From contig CP070735.1 in NCBI GenBank assembly GCA_020347625.1, forward strand, positions 1,583,638 to 1,627,027: a stretch of 43,390 nucleotides of DNA, read 5' to 3'. The notes below the pieces were generated by a model. That model searched no databases. It saw only the letters and a list, made by a program, of their open reading frames with translations, and was not told where the DNA came from. The DNA is from Deltaproteobacteria bacterium. GTDB taxonomy: Bacteria; Desulfobacterota; Syntrophobacteria; BM002. Every line of letters begins with the position of its first letter. Position 1 is the stretch's first letter. This document shows, in pieces, positions 16,603 through 25,397 of the stretch. The position numbers and the translations under genes were made by a program.

Positions 16603-16663
16603 GCCGGTTGTCCGGTTTACGGACCAGTTCGAATTGAGTACTAGCAGAACTGGCTTAACCGGC
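16603..16663. repeat. Nested inverted repeats in the argG-argH spacer
   Basis: The outer arms GCCGGTT (16603-16609) and AACCGGC (16657-16663) enclose the inner arms CCAGTTC (16624-16630) and GAACTGG (16647-16653). Together they can form a two-step hairpin directly after argG. There is no T-run. The same CCGG/CTGGC vocabulary recurs at about 18676-18708 (AACCGGCTAAACTGGCAAAA). Confidence 0.65.
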
Positions 16664-16685
16664 AAGACTAAAGGCGGTAGAGAAA

Positions 16686-18065
16686 ATGGCCGGAAAGTTA
16701 TGGCAAGGTCGATTTAAAGAGGCAACCGACAAGCTTGTGGAAACCTTCACTGCTTCCATTCGGTTTGATCAACGTCTGTACCAGTATGATGTTGAAGGCA
16801 GCATGGCCCATTGCCGGATGCTGGCCCGGCAAGGACTAATCAGCGAAGAAGAGGCTGATATCCTGATCCAGGGGCTAAGCGAAATCCTGCGGGAAATCGA
16901 GCGTGGCTCGTTCGTCTTTAAAGACACCCAGGAAGACGTACATATGGCCATCGAGCAGCGCCTTATAGAGAAGGTGGGCGAAGTTGGCGGCAGGCTCCAT
17001 ACCGGGCGGAGTCGAAACGATCAGGTCGCGCTGGATATCCGCCTTTTTCTCAGGGACGAAATCAAGGGTACCGATGAAGATCTGCGGGATTTGCAGCAAA
17101 GCCTGGTGGACCAGGCCAAGAAACATTTGGGAGTAATCATGCCGGGATTCACCCATCTGCAGCACGCTCAGCCGGTTCTCTTCTCCCATCATCTTATGGC
17201 CTATTATGAAATGTTCAGACGTGACCGGCAGAGGCTGGAAGCCTGTCTGCAGAGGGTCAACGTCTCTCCACTTGGCAGTGCCGCTCTTGCTGGAACTTCT
17301 CTGCCCATTGATAGTGCTTTGACCGCCGAGTTGCTCGATTTTCCGGCCGTGAGCCGGAACAGTATCGATGCGGTTAGCGACAGGGATTTCATTATCGAAT
17401 TTATCGCAGCTGCAGCTCTGGTCATGATGCACTTGAGTCGAATGTGTGAGGAGCTCATTCTCTGGAGTTCCACCGAATTCGGCTATCTGGAGATCTCAGA
17501 AAGCTTCTGCACGGGCTCCAGCATCATGCCTCAAAAGAAGAATCCGGATGTGGCTGAACTTGTTCGGGGCAAAAGCGGCCGGGTCTACGGGCACCTGATG
17601 AGCCTGCTGACCATGATGAAGGGACTACCTCTGGCCTACAACCGAGATCTCCAGGAGGATAAAGAACCTCTTTTTGATACCATCGATACGGTGCGTCAGA
17701 GCTTGAAGATTTTGGCCAGACTATGGGAAAACCTGAGTGTAAACCAAGAGCGGATGGAGGAGATGGCGACAACGGGCTACACCATGGCAACCGACGTAAC
17801 CGAATATCTGGTCGGACGTGGGATATCCTTCCGCCAGGCCCACCAAACAGTGGGTAAGATAGTGCGGTATTGTCTAGAGCAGGGCAAGGAGTTGCAAGAG
17901 TTGACTCTCCAAGAGTTGAGGGGGTTTACCAAAGTAATTTCTGAGGACATCATTGACCTGTTGGATCCGAAGCATTCTGTAAACAGCCGCAGCTCCAGAG
18001 GGGGTACGGCTCTCGAGCAAGTACGGGAGGCCATAGCCTTGGCAGAGAAAGAACTGAGTACATGA
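16686..18065 (+). CDS. argH: Argininosuccinate lyase
   Basis: The 459-residue protein of the fumarase/aspartase superfamily starts AGKLWQGRF, has the [11 protein letters not shown] motif, the TH-containing [11 protein letters not shown] stretch (general acid His) and the signature loop [12 protein letters not shown] with the catalytic Ser. It releases arginine and fumarate. Its stop codon overlaps the start of the next gene (ATGA at 18062-18065), so the lipoprotein gene is translationally coupled. Confidence 0.96.
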   Translation: MAGKLWQGRFKEATDKLVETFTASIRFDQRLYQYDVEGSMAHCRMLARQGLISEEEADILIQGLSEILREIERGSFVFKDTQEDVHMAIEQRLIEKVGEVGGRLHTGRSRNDQVALDIRLFLRDEIKGTDEDLRDLQQSLVDQAKKHLGVIMPGFTHLQHAQPVLFSHHLMAYYEMFRRDRQRLEACLQRVNVSPLGSAALAGTSLPIDSALTAELLDFPAVSRNSIDAVSDRDFIIEFIAAAALVMMHLSRMCEELILWSSTEFGYLEISESFCTGSSIMPQKKNPDVAELVRGKSGRVYGHLMSLLTMMKGLPLAYNRDLQEDKEPLFDTIDTVRQSLKILARLWENLSVNQERMEEMATTGYTMATDVTEYLVGRGISFRQAHQTVGKIVRYCLEQGKELQELTLQELRGFTKVISEDIIDLLDPKHSVNSRSSRGGTALEQVREAIALAEKELST

Positions 18066-18511
18066 GAATAAGGAGCTCATGGCCGCAGCCGGCGCTATTC
18101 ATATTATTTTGCTGTGTGGTCCTAATGTCGATGGCTTGCGGGGTCAAGGCGCTGCCGCGTCCGCCACGGGAGCCGGACCTGCCCAAAGTGAAAGACTTGG
18201 ATGCGGTGATTATCGAAACCGGTGTGCAACTCACGTGGTCTATACCGTTCGGTGCAGAAGAGGTAAAGAGGTTCAACATCTATCGCAGTAAACCCGAGAC
18301 GGTGGAGAAGCCCTGTCCAGCGTGTCCGCGCGAGTATGAGCTCATCAGGACCGTGAAGGCTAAGGTCGGCAGGAGTTACTTTCAGGTATTTGACCGGGAT
18401 TTTGAAGCGGAGGGTCGTTACTATTATCGTGTTATTCCATTGGATGAGAAAAGTCGTCTGGGACCGGATTCCAATGAGGCCGAAGTTATAGTTAAGCGGC
18501 GTCGCGATTGA
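18062..18511 (+). CDS. Small lipoprotein with FN3-like domain, in LptM/LppL position
   Basis: The start overlaps the argH stop. The 149-residue protein has a signal peptide with lipobox MSMAC and then [16 protein letters not shown]. The rest (about residues 45-147) looks like a single fibronectin type III fold: a WSIPFG strand, FNIYRSKP, and a C-terminal [21 protein letters not shown]. Small lipoproteins lie directly upstream of lysA-dapF or dapF in other proteobacteria (LppL, YifL/LptM), and LptM has a CG-x-KGPL-like start. Position and the CGVK...P start suggest a relative carrying an added FN3 domain, but this is inference. It is probably outer-membrane anchored. Confidence 0.75.
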   Translation: MRIRSSWPQPALFILFCCVVLMSMACGVKALPRPPREPDLPKVKDLDAVIIETGVQLTWSIPFGAEEVKRFNIYRSKPETVEKPCPACPREYELIRTVKAKVGRSYFQVFDRDFEAEGRYYYRVIPLDEKSRLGPDSNEAEVIVKRRRD

Positions 18512-18530
18512 GTGAAGTAGGGGATAAAAC

Positions 18531-18708
18531 TAGGCACTAAGGGCTAAGCACTAGGCACTGTTGAGCGGGCAGATTGCAGCAGGCAACGGGCAGTAAGAAG
18601 ACAGAGGTCAGAGGGCAGAGGACAGACGACAGCGGGCAGGAAAAACACTAGGCACTAAGCCGAGTGCTAGCTACTGGCTCAACCGGCTAAACTGGCAAAA
18701 CTGGCAAA
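18531..18708. repeat. Word-repeat block before lysA (four families)
   Basis: In order: TAGGCACTAAGGGCTAAGCA plus CTAGGCACT (18531-18559); GGGCAG/GCAGCAGGCAACGGGCAG (about 18567-18594); AGACAGAGGTCAGAGGGCAG followed by AGGACAGACGACAGCGGGC (about 18599-18638); CTAGGCACTAAGC (18649-18660); and CAACCGGCTAAACTGGCAAA plus ACTGGCAAA (18680-18708). The whole 240-base lipoprotein-lysA gap is composed of such words, and no gene is present. Confidence 0.85.
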
Positions 18709-18752
18709 AAAAGAACAATAATAATTAACATGATCTAAGGATAAGCTAGAAA

Positions 18753-20009
18753 ATGCATCATTTTGATTATCGTGAGGGAGAGCTCTACTGCGAAGAAGTT
18801 CCCATTGAGACCATTGCCAGGGAGGTAGGCACACCTTTTTACTGTTACAGCCACGCCACCCTCACCCGGCACTTCCACGCCTTCGATGCAGCTTTCGTTG
18901 AAGTGGATCATCTAACTTGCTTCTCGGTGAAATCCTGCTCGAATATCGCCATACTGCACCTGTTTGCCTCTCTAGGTGCTGGAATGGACATCGTCTCCGG
19001 CGGGGAACTTCACCGCGCCTTGCAAGCAGGAGTTGAGCCAGAAAAGATCGTTTTTTCCGGAGTCGGTAAGACAGAAGAGGAAATCGTTTATGCGCTCGAG
19101 AAGGGCATACTCATGTTTAACCTGGAATCTCCCCAGGAAATGCTGGCGGTGAACGAATGCGCCACCCGTCTGGGTTGCCGAGCACCCATCGCCATTCGTG
19201 TCAACCCGGATGTGGATCCCAAGACCCATCCGTATATATCCACCGGTCTCAAACAGAACAAGTTCGGCATCGATTTGGAAGTATCGGAAGAGATGTATGC
19301 ACGGGCCGGAAAAATGTCCAATTTAGAGATCATGGGAGTTGGTTGCCACATTGGTTCACAGCTTACCGAAGTTTCTCCTTTTCTGGACACTCTTAGAAGA
19401 TTGAAGCTACTGATAGAGCGACTACGGAAGCTAAATATACAAATTCGCTATCTGGATTTAGGGGGCGGGCTGGGTATCACTTACTCTGAAGAGGCGCCCC
19501 CACATCCCAGTGAGTATGCTCGGGTGCTCCTAGATGAAATAGATGGCCTGGATTGCAGGTTGATTTTTGAACCTGGTCGCGTTATTGTGGGAAATGCCGG
19601 CATTCTTGTCACGCGTGTTCTCTACACAAAGGATGGACCAGTCAAGAATTTTCTCGTCGTCGATGCCGGTATGAATGACCTAGCTCGTCCCAGCCTGTAT
19701 GGTTCCTATCACCACATCCAGCCGGTAGTCGACCAGAAACGATCGGAGTTCCAAGCAGATGTGGTAGGGCCCATCTGCGAAACAACAGATTTTCTCGCGC
19801 GTGATCGCAACCTTCCTCGAGTTGAGCAGGGGGAATTACTGGCAGTAATGAGCGCCGGAGCCTACGGTTTTGTCATGTCCTCCAATTACACTTCGAGGCC
19901 AAGGCCCCCGGAAATTCTGGTTCAGGGTGATAGGTTCGAGGTGATTCGAGCCAGAGAAACCTATGATGATTTACTCCGAGGCGAGCGGTTACCTGACTTC
20001 CTTAACTGA
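18753..20009 (+). CDS. lysA: Diaminopimelate decarboxylase
   Basis: The 418-residue fold-III PLP enzyme makes lysine from meso-diaminopimelate. The PLP-Lys motif reads CFSVKSCSN instead of the common YAVKAN; the Lys is kept. Other landmarks are MDIVSGGELHRAL, NPDVDPKTHPYISTGLKQNK with the active-site loop, HIGSQ, LDLGGGLGI, FEPGR, GPICETTDF with the substrate-binding Cys, and SAGAYGFVMSSNY. It ends 9 bases before dapF, so they form a transcription unit. Length is normal. Confidence 0.95.
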   Translation: MHHFDYREGELYCEEVPIETIAREVGTPFYCYSHATLTRHFHAFDAAFVEVDHLTCFSVKSCSNIAILHLFASLGAGMDIVSGGELHRALQAGVEPEKIVFSGVGKTEEEIVYALEKGILMFNLESPQEMLAVNECATRLGCRAPIAIRVNPDVDPKTHPYISTGLKQNKFGIDLEVSEEMYARAGKMSNLEIMGVGCHIGSQLTEVSPFLDTLRRLKLLIERLRKLNIQIRYLDLGGGLGITYSEEAPPHPSEYARVLLDEIDGLDCRLIFEPGRVIVGNAGILVTRVLYTKDGPVKNFLVVDAGMNDLARPSLYGSYHHIQPVVDQKRSEFQADVVGPICETTDFLARDRNLPRVEQGELLAVMSAGAYGFVMSSNYTSRPRPPEILVQGDRFEVIRARETYDDLLRGERLPDFLN

Positions 20010-20018
20010 AGAGTTCAA

Positions 20019-20861
20019 ATGAGTACATCGATAGACTTCTACAAGATGAACGGCAGTGGTAACGACTTCATTCTGATTGACAATCGCACTGCAATCATTG
20101 ATCCAGAGGCTGCTCCGGAATTGGCTCGAAGCCTCTGCAGACGCAAAGTCTCAGTAGGCGCTGATGGTCTTATACTCATCGAGAACGATGCAGAGGTAGA
20201 CTTCAGCTGGCGGTTCTTCAATGCAGATGGAAGCAGTGCGGAAATGTGCGGTAATGGCGGACGCTGTGTAGCAAGACTTGCAAATATGCTGGGTATTTGT
20301 GGAAGTCGTCTTTCTTTTCGCACTCTAGCGGGAATTGTGCGCGCTGAAGTGATGGGCAGTCGGGTGAAACTGCAGATGACTTCACCCAGGGACCTTCGAC
20401 TGGATGAGAAGCTCGAACTCAGTGATGGAAGCGTGGTTGTCCAACACATTAACACCGGAGTGCCACATACCGTCTTCATAATGGACACAGCGAAGGACCT
20501 GGAAAAACAGGATATCCTGAGCCGGGGAAGGGAGGTGCGTTACCACTCGCATTATGCCCCGGCAGGAACCAACGTAAACTTTATTACCGTGCTCGGGCAG
20601 CGGTCCCTGGAGATTCGGACCTATGAGCGTGGTGTTGAAGACGAGACTCTGGCGTGTGGCACCGGAGCCACTGCGGTTGCTCTGGTTGCCGCGGCAAAAG
20701 GGCTGGTTGAACCGCCCGTTGACGTTCGGACGAGAAGTGGAGAGACGCTTACCATTTACTTTAGCGGGGAGACACCAGAAGAAGTTTATATGGAAGGGGC
20801 GGCCACGGTGGTCTATCAGGGCCAACTCTGGCAAGAGGCCGTGGATAACCCAGGGAGGTAA
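20019..20861 (+). CDS. dapF: Diaminopimelate epimerase
   Basis: The 280-residue protein begins with FYKMNGSGNDFILID, has the first catalytic Cys in EMCGNGGRCVA and the second in LACGTGATAVA. It converts LL- to meso-diaminopimelate, used both for lysine (LysA upstream) and for peptidoglycan. The presence of dapF implies the cell makes LL-DAP as an intermediate. It is followed by a 113-base spacer and dapA. Confidence 0.96.
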   Translation: MSTSIDFYKMNGSGNDFILIDNRTAIIDPEAAPELARSLCRRKVSVGADGLILIENDAEVDFSWRFFNADGSSAEMCGNGGRCVARLANMLGICGSRLSFRTLAGIVRAEVMGSRVKLQMTSPRDLRLDEKLELSDGSVVVQHINTGVPHTVFIMDTAKDLEKQDILSRGREVRYHSHYAPAGTNVNFITVLGQRSLEIRTYERGVEDETLACGTGATAVALVAAAKGLVEPPVDVRTRSGETLTIYFSGETPEEVYMEGAATVVYQGQLWQEAVDNPGR

Positions 20862-20865
20862 GGTC

Positions 20866-20960
20866 GCTAGTTGCGAGTTTCGAGGTAGTGGGTCGGTTCC
20901 TCTTTGAATGTACAGTCCGAAACCGGTAACCTTTAACCAGTAACTCGCAGCGAGCTAGCG
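20866..20960. repeat. Large imperfect inverted repeat between dapF and dapA
   Basis: The left arm CGCTAGTTGCGAGTT (from about 20867) is matched by AACTCGCAGCGAGCTAGCG (about 20941-20960), with an AACCGGTAACCTTTAACCAGTAAC word run inside. It would fold into a long imperfect hairpin ending just before the dapA ribosome binding site GAGAGGAGG. Confidence 0.55.
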
Positions 20961-20974
20961 GAGAGGAGGTCACC

Positions 20975-21850
20975 ATGTTTACCGGAGTATTGCCCGCCGT
21001 TGTCACCCCCTTTAAGAAGGGGGAAGTGGACGAAGAAAGTCTGCGTGAATTGATTGAATTTCAGGTTGGAAATGGCGTCCATGGTATCGTACCTTGTGGC
21101 ACCACAGGGGAATCTGCCACGCTCTCGCACGAGGAACACGAGAGAGTGGTTGAAATTGCAGTGGACCAGGTAAAGGGCCGTGTTCCAGTTGTGGCCGGCA
21201 CCGGTTCCAATAACACCGCAGAGGCCATTCGGCTAACGGCTCATGCCAAGAAAGCTGGGGCGGACGGCGTTTTGATGATAAGTCCGTACTACAATAAGCC
21301 CACCCAAGAGGGCATTTACCAGCATTACAAGAAAGTGGCCCAAGAGGTGGCCATACCCATCGTGGTCTACAACATACCGGGGCGTACGGCCAGCAACATT
21401 GAGCCGACTACCTTTGCTCGAATGGCGGAGATAGACAACATCGTCGGGGTCAAGGAGGCCAGCGGCTCCATGAAGCAGATCACCGAGATCATTCGGCTCT
21501 GTGGTGATAAATTGACAGTGGTTTCAGGTGAAGATTTCCTCACTTATCCGCTCATGGCAGTGGGCGGCAAGGGGGTCATCTGTGTGGTGGCTAACCTTGT
21601 GCCGCAAGACATGGCGGATTTGTGTAACCTCCTCCTGGCCGGTGAGTTCGAGAAAGCCAAGCCGCTTTACTACCGTCTCCTTCCCCTCTGCCATGCCATG
21701 TTCTACGAGACCAACCCGGCCCCAGTGAAGGCAGCGCTAGAGATGATGGGGAAGATTTCCTCTGGGGAAGTGCGGTTGCCGCTGGCTCCCATGTCGGAAG
21801 ACAATCGAAACAAGGTACGCAAGGAGCTGGAGGTCTACGGAATTCTATAG
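20975..21850 (+). CDS. dapA: 4-Hydroxy-tetrahydrodipicolinate synthase
   Basis: The 291-residue TIM-barrel aldolase has a strong GAGAGGAGG upstream. Motifs are GTTGESATL (pyruvate/ASA binding), YYNKPTQEG with the catalytic Tyr, YNIPGRTA, the Schiff-base Lys in GVKEASGS, and SGEDFLTY. It condenses pyruvate with aspartate semialdehyde, the committed step to diaminopimelate. dapB follows after about 155 bases of repeat-bearing spacer. Confidence 0.96.
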   Translation: MFTGVLPAVVTPFKKGEVDEESLRELIEFQVGNGVHGIVPCGTTGESATLSHEEHERVVEIAVDQVKGRVPVVAGTGSNNTAEAIRLTAHAKKAGADGVLMISPYYNKPTQEGIYQHYKKVAQEVAIPIVVYNIPGRTASNIEPTTFARMAEIDNIVGVKEASGSMKQITEIIRLCGDKLTVVSGEDFLTYPLMAVGGKGVICVVANLVPQDMADLCNLLLAGEFEKAKPLYYRLLPLCHAMFYETNPAPVKAALEMMGKISSGEVRLPLAPMSEDNRNKVRKELEVYGIL

Positions 21851-21886
21851 TTTAGCGGTGGCAGACCGCCTTGCGCGCTGAGAATA

Positions 21887-21980
21887 ACGACGAAACGACG
21901 CGAAGACACGGCCACGTGGAGATAGTGCTGAGACTAGTTTGAAATCGCTGCGTCTCCGGATCACCGTTTCTCCGTGTCCG
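21887..21980. repeat. Word repeat GACACGGCCACGTGGAGA with inverted right arm
   Basis: The left arm is ACGACGAAACGACGCGAAGA followed by CACGGCCACGTGGAGA (21887-21922). The right arm, CGCTGCGTCTCCGGATCACC followed by GTTTCTCCGTGTCCG (21946-21980), is its degenerate reverse complement. The family recurs at 43255-43287 (CCCCGCGTCGCCGTGTCACC). Confidence 0.75.
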
Positions 21981-22005
21981 TTTTCGAGGAGTGGGGGTAA
22001 TAGCT

Positions 22006-22809
22006 ATGATAAAAGCGATTGTCGCGGGAGCAGCCGGAAAAATGGGTGGTCGCATCATCCACACCATCGAGCAGACGGAGGGAATTTCAGTCGCTGCCGC
22101 CTTTGAGCGTGCCGACCATTCGGCAGTGGGTTCTGACGTTGGAGAGGTGGTCGGACTGGGTAGCATGGGGCTCAAGGTTGCGCCAGATCTGAAGTCAGTG
22201 GTGGACCTGGGGGATGTCTTGATTGATTTTACCCACCATGAGGCCTCTGTGGAGCATCTTCGCCAGGCGGTGGAGGCCAAGAAACCCATGGTAATCGGCA
22301 CCACCGGATTCAGCAATGCTGAAATGGAAACCATTGTGACGTTGGCACAGCAGATACCCTGTGTCCAGGCGCCGAATATGAGCATGGGCGTCAATCTGAT
22401 GTTCAAAGTGGTGGCCGATATGGCAAAAGTTTTGGGCGATGGTTTTGATGTGGAAATCATGGAGGCCCACCACCATCACAAAAAGGATGCCCCCAGTGGA
22501 ACAGCCGTAAAGCTTGCCCAGAACTTGGCTGCTGCCCTGGGGCGAGATTTGGAGCAGGTTGGGGTCTACGAGCGACATGGAATGATAGGAGCACGGCGAC
22601 CAGAGGAAATCGGCATTCAGACCATCCGTGGTGGCGACATCGTCGGCGAGCACACCGTCCTTTTTGCAGGAGTTGGCGAACGGATCGAATTAACCCATCG
22701 GGCTCACAGTCGGGATAACTTTGCCCGCGGTGCGGTGAAAGCGGCCATTTGGGTGGTCAACCAACCCCCCGGCCTCTACGACATGCAGCACGTGCTTGGG
22801 TTGAAATAA
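22006..22809 (+). CDS. dapB: 4-Hydroxy-tetrahydrodipicolinate reductase
   Basis: The ATG at 22006 is chosen because GGGGGT precedes it and the protein then begins MIKAIVAGAAGKMGG, the family's dinucleotide-binding start; a GTG at 21991 would add five residues. The 267-residue protein has the GTTGFS motif and the catalytic EAHHHHKKDAPSGTA segment. It reduces the DapA product with NAD(P)H. The enzymes from tetrahydrodipicolinate to LL-DAP (DapD, DapC, DapE or DapL) are not found here. Confidence 0.96.
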   Translation: MIKAIVAGAAGKMGGRIIHTIEQTEGISVAAAFERADHSAVGSDVGEVVGLGSMGLKVAPDLKSVVDLGDVLIDFTHHEASVEHLRQAVEAKKPMVIGTTGFSNAEMETIVTLAQQIPCVQAPNMSMGVNLMFKVVADMAKVLGDGFDVEIMEAHHHHKKDAPSGTAVKLAQNLAAALGRDLEQVGVYERHGMIGARRPEEIGIQTIRGGDIVGEHTVLFAGVGERIELTHRAHSRDNFARGAVKAAIWVVNQPPGLYDMQHVLGLK

Positions 22810-22811
22810 AT

Positions 22812-22899
22812 AGCTTTCAGCGATCAGCATTCAGACATAAGCTGATTTTAGACACTTTCCTTGCTGACTGCTCACCGCTGATAGCTGACCGCTGCTTGC
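22812..22899. repeat. Word repeat TTTCAGCGATCAGC with inverted right arm
   Basis: AGCTTTCAGCGATCAGCATT CAG (22812-22834) is followed after 28 bases by GCTGACTGCTCACCGCTGAT AGCTGACCGCTG (22863-22894), its degenerate inverse. The same words occur at 31542-31611 and 43128-43150. The block fills the dapB-folK gap. Confidence 0.8.
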
Positions 22900-22900
22900 T

Positions 22901-23398
22901 ATGCAAAAGCATCATGCCTACATCGGGTTTGGCTCTAACCTGGGGGATCGGTTGGAAAATTGTCGCAAAGCCCTCGAGGCTTTGGCCGCGCTACCTGAAT
23001 CCAGACTTCTTCAGACGTCCTCATTTTACGAGACCGATCCTGTGGGGCTGGAAGACCAACCCTCCTTCATAAACGGGGTTGCGTTGCTGCAGACCGGCAA
23101 AGATGCCCACTGGCTATTAAGCCAGATGCTGAACATAGAAAACACCCTCGGGAGAATCCGCACTCACAAATGGGGTCCGAGATCCATTGACCTGGACCTG
23201 CTCTTCTTTGACGACCTTCTCATCGATTCAGCCGGCTTGTGTGTGCCCCACCCGCTGCTCCACGAGCGGCGCTTTGTCCTTGAACCCCTCAACGAAATTT
23301 CCCCGAGCTTTCGCCATCCGTTGTTGGGCAAAACCGTGGCAGAGCTTCTCGCTGACCTGGAAGCCAGGGGGCAGAGAGTGGAGGTGCGCATTAGCTAA
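22901..23398 (+). CDS. folK: 2-Amino-4-hydroxy-6-hydroxymethyldihydropteridine pyrophosphokinase
   Basis: The 165-residue HPPK begins with HHAYIGFGSNLGDRLEN. Landmarks are FYETDPVG, DQPSFINGV, the ATP/pterin site LGRIRTHKWGPRSIDLDLLF (two Asp ligands for Mg), and the late HPLLHERRFVLEPL. It transfers pyrophosphate to the pterin in folate synthesis. Its stop codon overlaps the start of the YHS-domain gene (TAATG), which couples their translation. No other folate gene is nearby. Confidence 0.94.
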   Translation: MQKHHAYIGFGSNLGDRLENCRKALEALAALPESRLLQTSSFYETDPVGLEDQPSFINGVALLQTGKDAHWLLSQMLNIENTLGRIRTHKWGPRSIDLDLLFFDDLLIDSAGLCVPHPLLHERRFVLEPLNEISPSFRHPLLGKTVAELLADLEARGQRVEVRIS

Positions 23399-23673
23399 TG
23401 ATACGTCTCGCCATTATTGTTTTTCTCCTCATTGTACTTTACAAGCTCCTCAGTGGTCTGGTAAAAGGTTCTGGAACCACAGAATCTAGGGAGGTTCCGG
23501 CTGGCGAGAGTACCGCCGAATTGGTCCAGGACCCCCAGTGTGGCGCCTATATTCTCCCTGCTCAAGGCGAGGTTGCGCAAATAGGCGGCAAGACCTACCA
23601 CTTCTGCAGTGAAAGCTGCAGGGATCAGTTCCTTTTAGAGCAGTCAGAGAAGACTGATAAAAGAACTGATTGA
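23398..23673 (+). CDS. Membrane-anchored YHS/TRASH-type metal-binding protein (PP0621-like)
   Basis: The 91-residue protein starts inside the folK stop. It has one N-terminal membrane helix (about residues 3-20, LAIIVFLLIVLYKLLSGLV), a short linker, and a YHS-like domain with DPQCGAYILP and YHFCSESCRDQF, providing three Cys that could bind a metal ion. The arrangement resembles small PP0621-family proteins. The domain probably faces the cytoplasm or periplasm depending on topology, which cannot be settled from sequence. Function unknown; a metal-sensing or metal-handling role is inferred from the Cys pattern. Confidence 0.75.
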   Translation: MIRLAIIVFLLIVLYKLLSGLVKGSGTTESREVPAGESTAELVQDPQCGAYILPAQGEVAQIGGKTYHFCSESCRDQFLLEQSEKTDKRTD

Positions 23674-23952
23674 AGTCGAATATATCCATTCTATCCAGTT
23701 TTTAGACAATACATATTCTGCAAATTCAGGAAACCGGGGACCCGTTTAAGCGGAACGAAGATAGCGCGAAGAACTTAGGGATTCGGGAATCAACGGTGCT
23801 GGACGATGGACCAGGGTACCATAAGTCTTGAAGATTCCGATTTCGCCCAAAGTCTCCATCGCACTTTAGTTAGGAAGGAACGATAATTGCAATTGTTGGT
23901 CTAGCCTCCGTCGGGGCTTGAGCAACCGAACCGTTGCTGGAGGAGGTCGTGA
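23674..23952. other. Intergenic region before the transaldolase gene; leader hairpin
   Basis: No gene was found in 279 bases and the word families are absent. A hairpin AGCAAC-CGAACC-GTTGCT at 23921-23938 directly abuts the ribosome binding site GGAGGAGG (23939-23946) of the next gene and could modulate its translation. GGAATC (about 23781) and GATTCC (about 23835) form a further distant inverted pair. Confidence 0.4.
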
Positions 23953-24612
23953 ATGAAGTTTTTCATTGATACTGCGAATCTTGATGAGATTAGGGAGGCC
24001 AAAGAGCTTGGTATCATCGATGGGGTGACCACCAATCCTTCTCTGGTTGCCAAGGAAGGCTGCCAGGATCGGGAAAATTTCAAGAAGCTCATCCATGAGA
24101 TCTGCGAAGTTGTACAGGGTCCGGTAAGCGCCGAGGTGGTCAGTACCGATGCGGACGGTATGGTAAAAGAAGCACGGGAGCTTGCTGAGATTCATGAGCA
24201 CGTGGTCGTCAAGGTCCCAATGATCACCGACGGGCTCAAGGCGACTCGCCAACTGGCTGCCGAGAATATCAAGACCAACGTCACACTGGTTTTTTCTCCT
24301 CTGCAGGCTCTGTTGGCAGCCAAAGCAGGTGCAACCTACGTCAGTCCCTTCGTAGGTCGGCTGGATGATATTTCACATACCGGGATGGAATTGGTGGCTC
24401 AGATTCTTGAAATATACCAGAATTACATCTTCGAGACCGAGATATTGGTGGCCAGCATCCGCAACCCACTACACGTTTTGGAGGCGGCTCAGATGGGAGC
24501 CGATGTGGCCACCATTCCATTTAAGGTGATTGCCCAACTCGCGCAGCATCCACTCACGGACATTGGTATGAAGAAGTTTTTGGACGACTGGAAGCGCGTG
24601 GACTCTACTTGA
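23953..24612 (+). CDS. tal: Transaldolase (TalC / fructose-6-phosphate aldolase family)
   Basis: The 219-residue protein is the short, TalC-like form. It begins [20 protein letters not shown] and has [13 protein letters not shown], the Schiff-base Lys in [25 protein letters not shown] and [12 protein letters not shown]. It acts in the non-oxidative pentose phosphate pathway, or as a fructose-6-phosphate aldolase; sequence alone does not separate the two reliably. GGAGGAGG precedes the ATG. The lytic transglycosylase gene follows 17 bases later on the same strand. Confidence 0.92.
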   Translation: MKFFIDTANLDEIREAKELGIIDGVTTNPSLVAKEGCQDRENFKKLIHEICEVVQGPVSAEVVSTDADGMVKEARELAEIHEHVVVKVPMITDGLKATRQLAAENIKTNVTLVFSPLQALLAAKAGATYVSPFVGRLDDISHTGMELVAQILEIYQNYIFETEILVASIRNPLHVLEAAQMGADVATIPFKVIAQLAQHPLTDIGMKKFLDDWKRVDST

Positions 24613-24628
24613 TCAGCGGTAAGCGGTC

Positions 24629-25294
24629 ATGGCGGTTATTATAGGTTCGGACATCTATGTGAGACATTCAGTGGCAGCCTTTGCGCCAAGACTGTCAACT
24701 TGGCTGCCTCGACTTAGTGTGTTACTGTGGGTGTTGGCGGCTATGTTGTTCGGTCTGGTTGCCAGACCGGCGAGCGGTGATATTTACCGATATGTGGACG
24801 AGGATGGGGTAATTCACTTCTCCAACGTGCCCACAACTTTTCGATATCGTCTTTACATTAGTGAGACTAAGCTTGACTACAAGGACTATTTCGATCGCTA
24901 CGACAGGATCATCATCAGAGCCTCTCGGCGACACGGGATAGACTCGGCCTTGGTGAAAGCGGTGATCAGGGCCGAGTCAGACTTTGACAAACATGCGGTC
25001 TCAAAAAAGGGAGCCCAGGGGCTGATGCAGCTCATGCCTGAGACCGCCAGGGAATTGGCCGTGGTGGATTCCTTCGACCCCAAGGAAAACATCCACGCTG
25101 GTGTCCGCTATTTGAAGCGGCAGTTAAAGAATTTCAACAACGACGTGCCCCTGGCCCTGGCAGCATATAATGCTGGAGAGAATGCCGTACGCAAATATGG
25201 GCGTATTCCACCCTATAAAGAGACCAGAACCTTTGTGGCCCGGGTCCTGCGTTACTGGGACGAGTTTAATCTGCGGCGGCACAACAAATATTAA
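24629..25294 (+). CDS. Exported lytic transglycosylase with DUF4124 domain
   Basis: The 221-residue protein has a hydrophobic signal segment (about residues 27-46) and a likely cleavage near ASG. A short DUF4124-like region follows (IYRYVDEDGVIHFSN, about 52-66), then an SLT-type transglycosylase domain (about 88-215) with the catalytic Glu in VIRAESDF, GLMQLMPETA and AYNAGENAV. It cleaves peptidoglycan glycan strands in the periplasm. The ATG at 24629 has no clear ribosome binding site; a GTG at 24659 would also leave a signal peptide. The short overlap in spacing suggests co-transcription with the transaldolase gene. Confidence 0.9.
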   Translation: MAVIIGSDIYVRHSVAAFAPRLSTWLPRLSVLLWVLAAMLFGLVARPASGDIYRYVDEDGVIHFSNVPTTFRYRLYISETKLDYKDYFDRYDRIIIRASRRHGIDSALVKAVIRAESDFDKHAVSKKGAQGLMQLMPETARELAVVDSFDPKENIHAGVRYLKRQLKNFNNDVPLALAAYNAGENAVRKYGRIPPYKETRTFVARVLRYWDEFNLRRHNKY

Positions 25295-25397
25295 CCTTTC
25301 CTCAACTCCATCAGCAGGCACTCCAGGTAAGAACAAGCGTCCCGTGACAGGTTACGTTTTTCCCGCAAGGAATAGTCACAACTAGTAAGCTGAGAGC

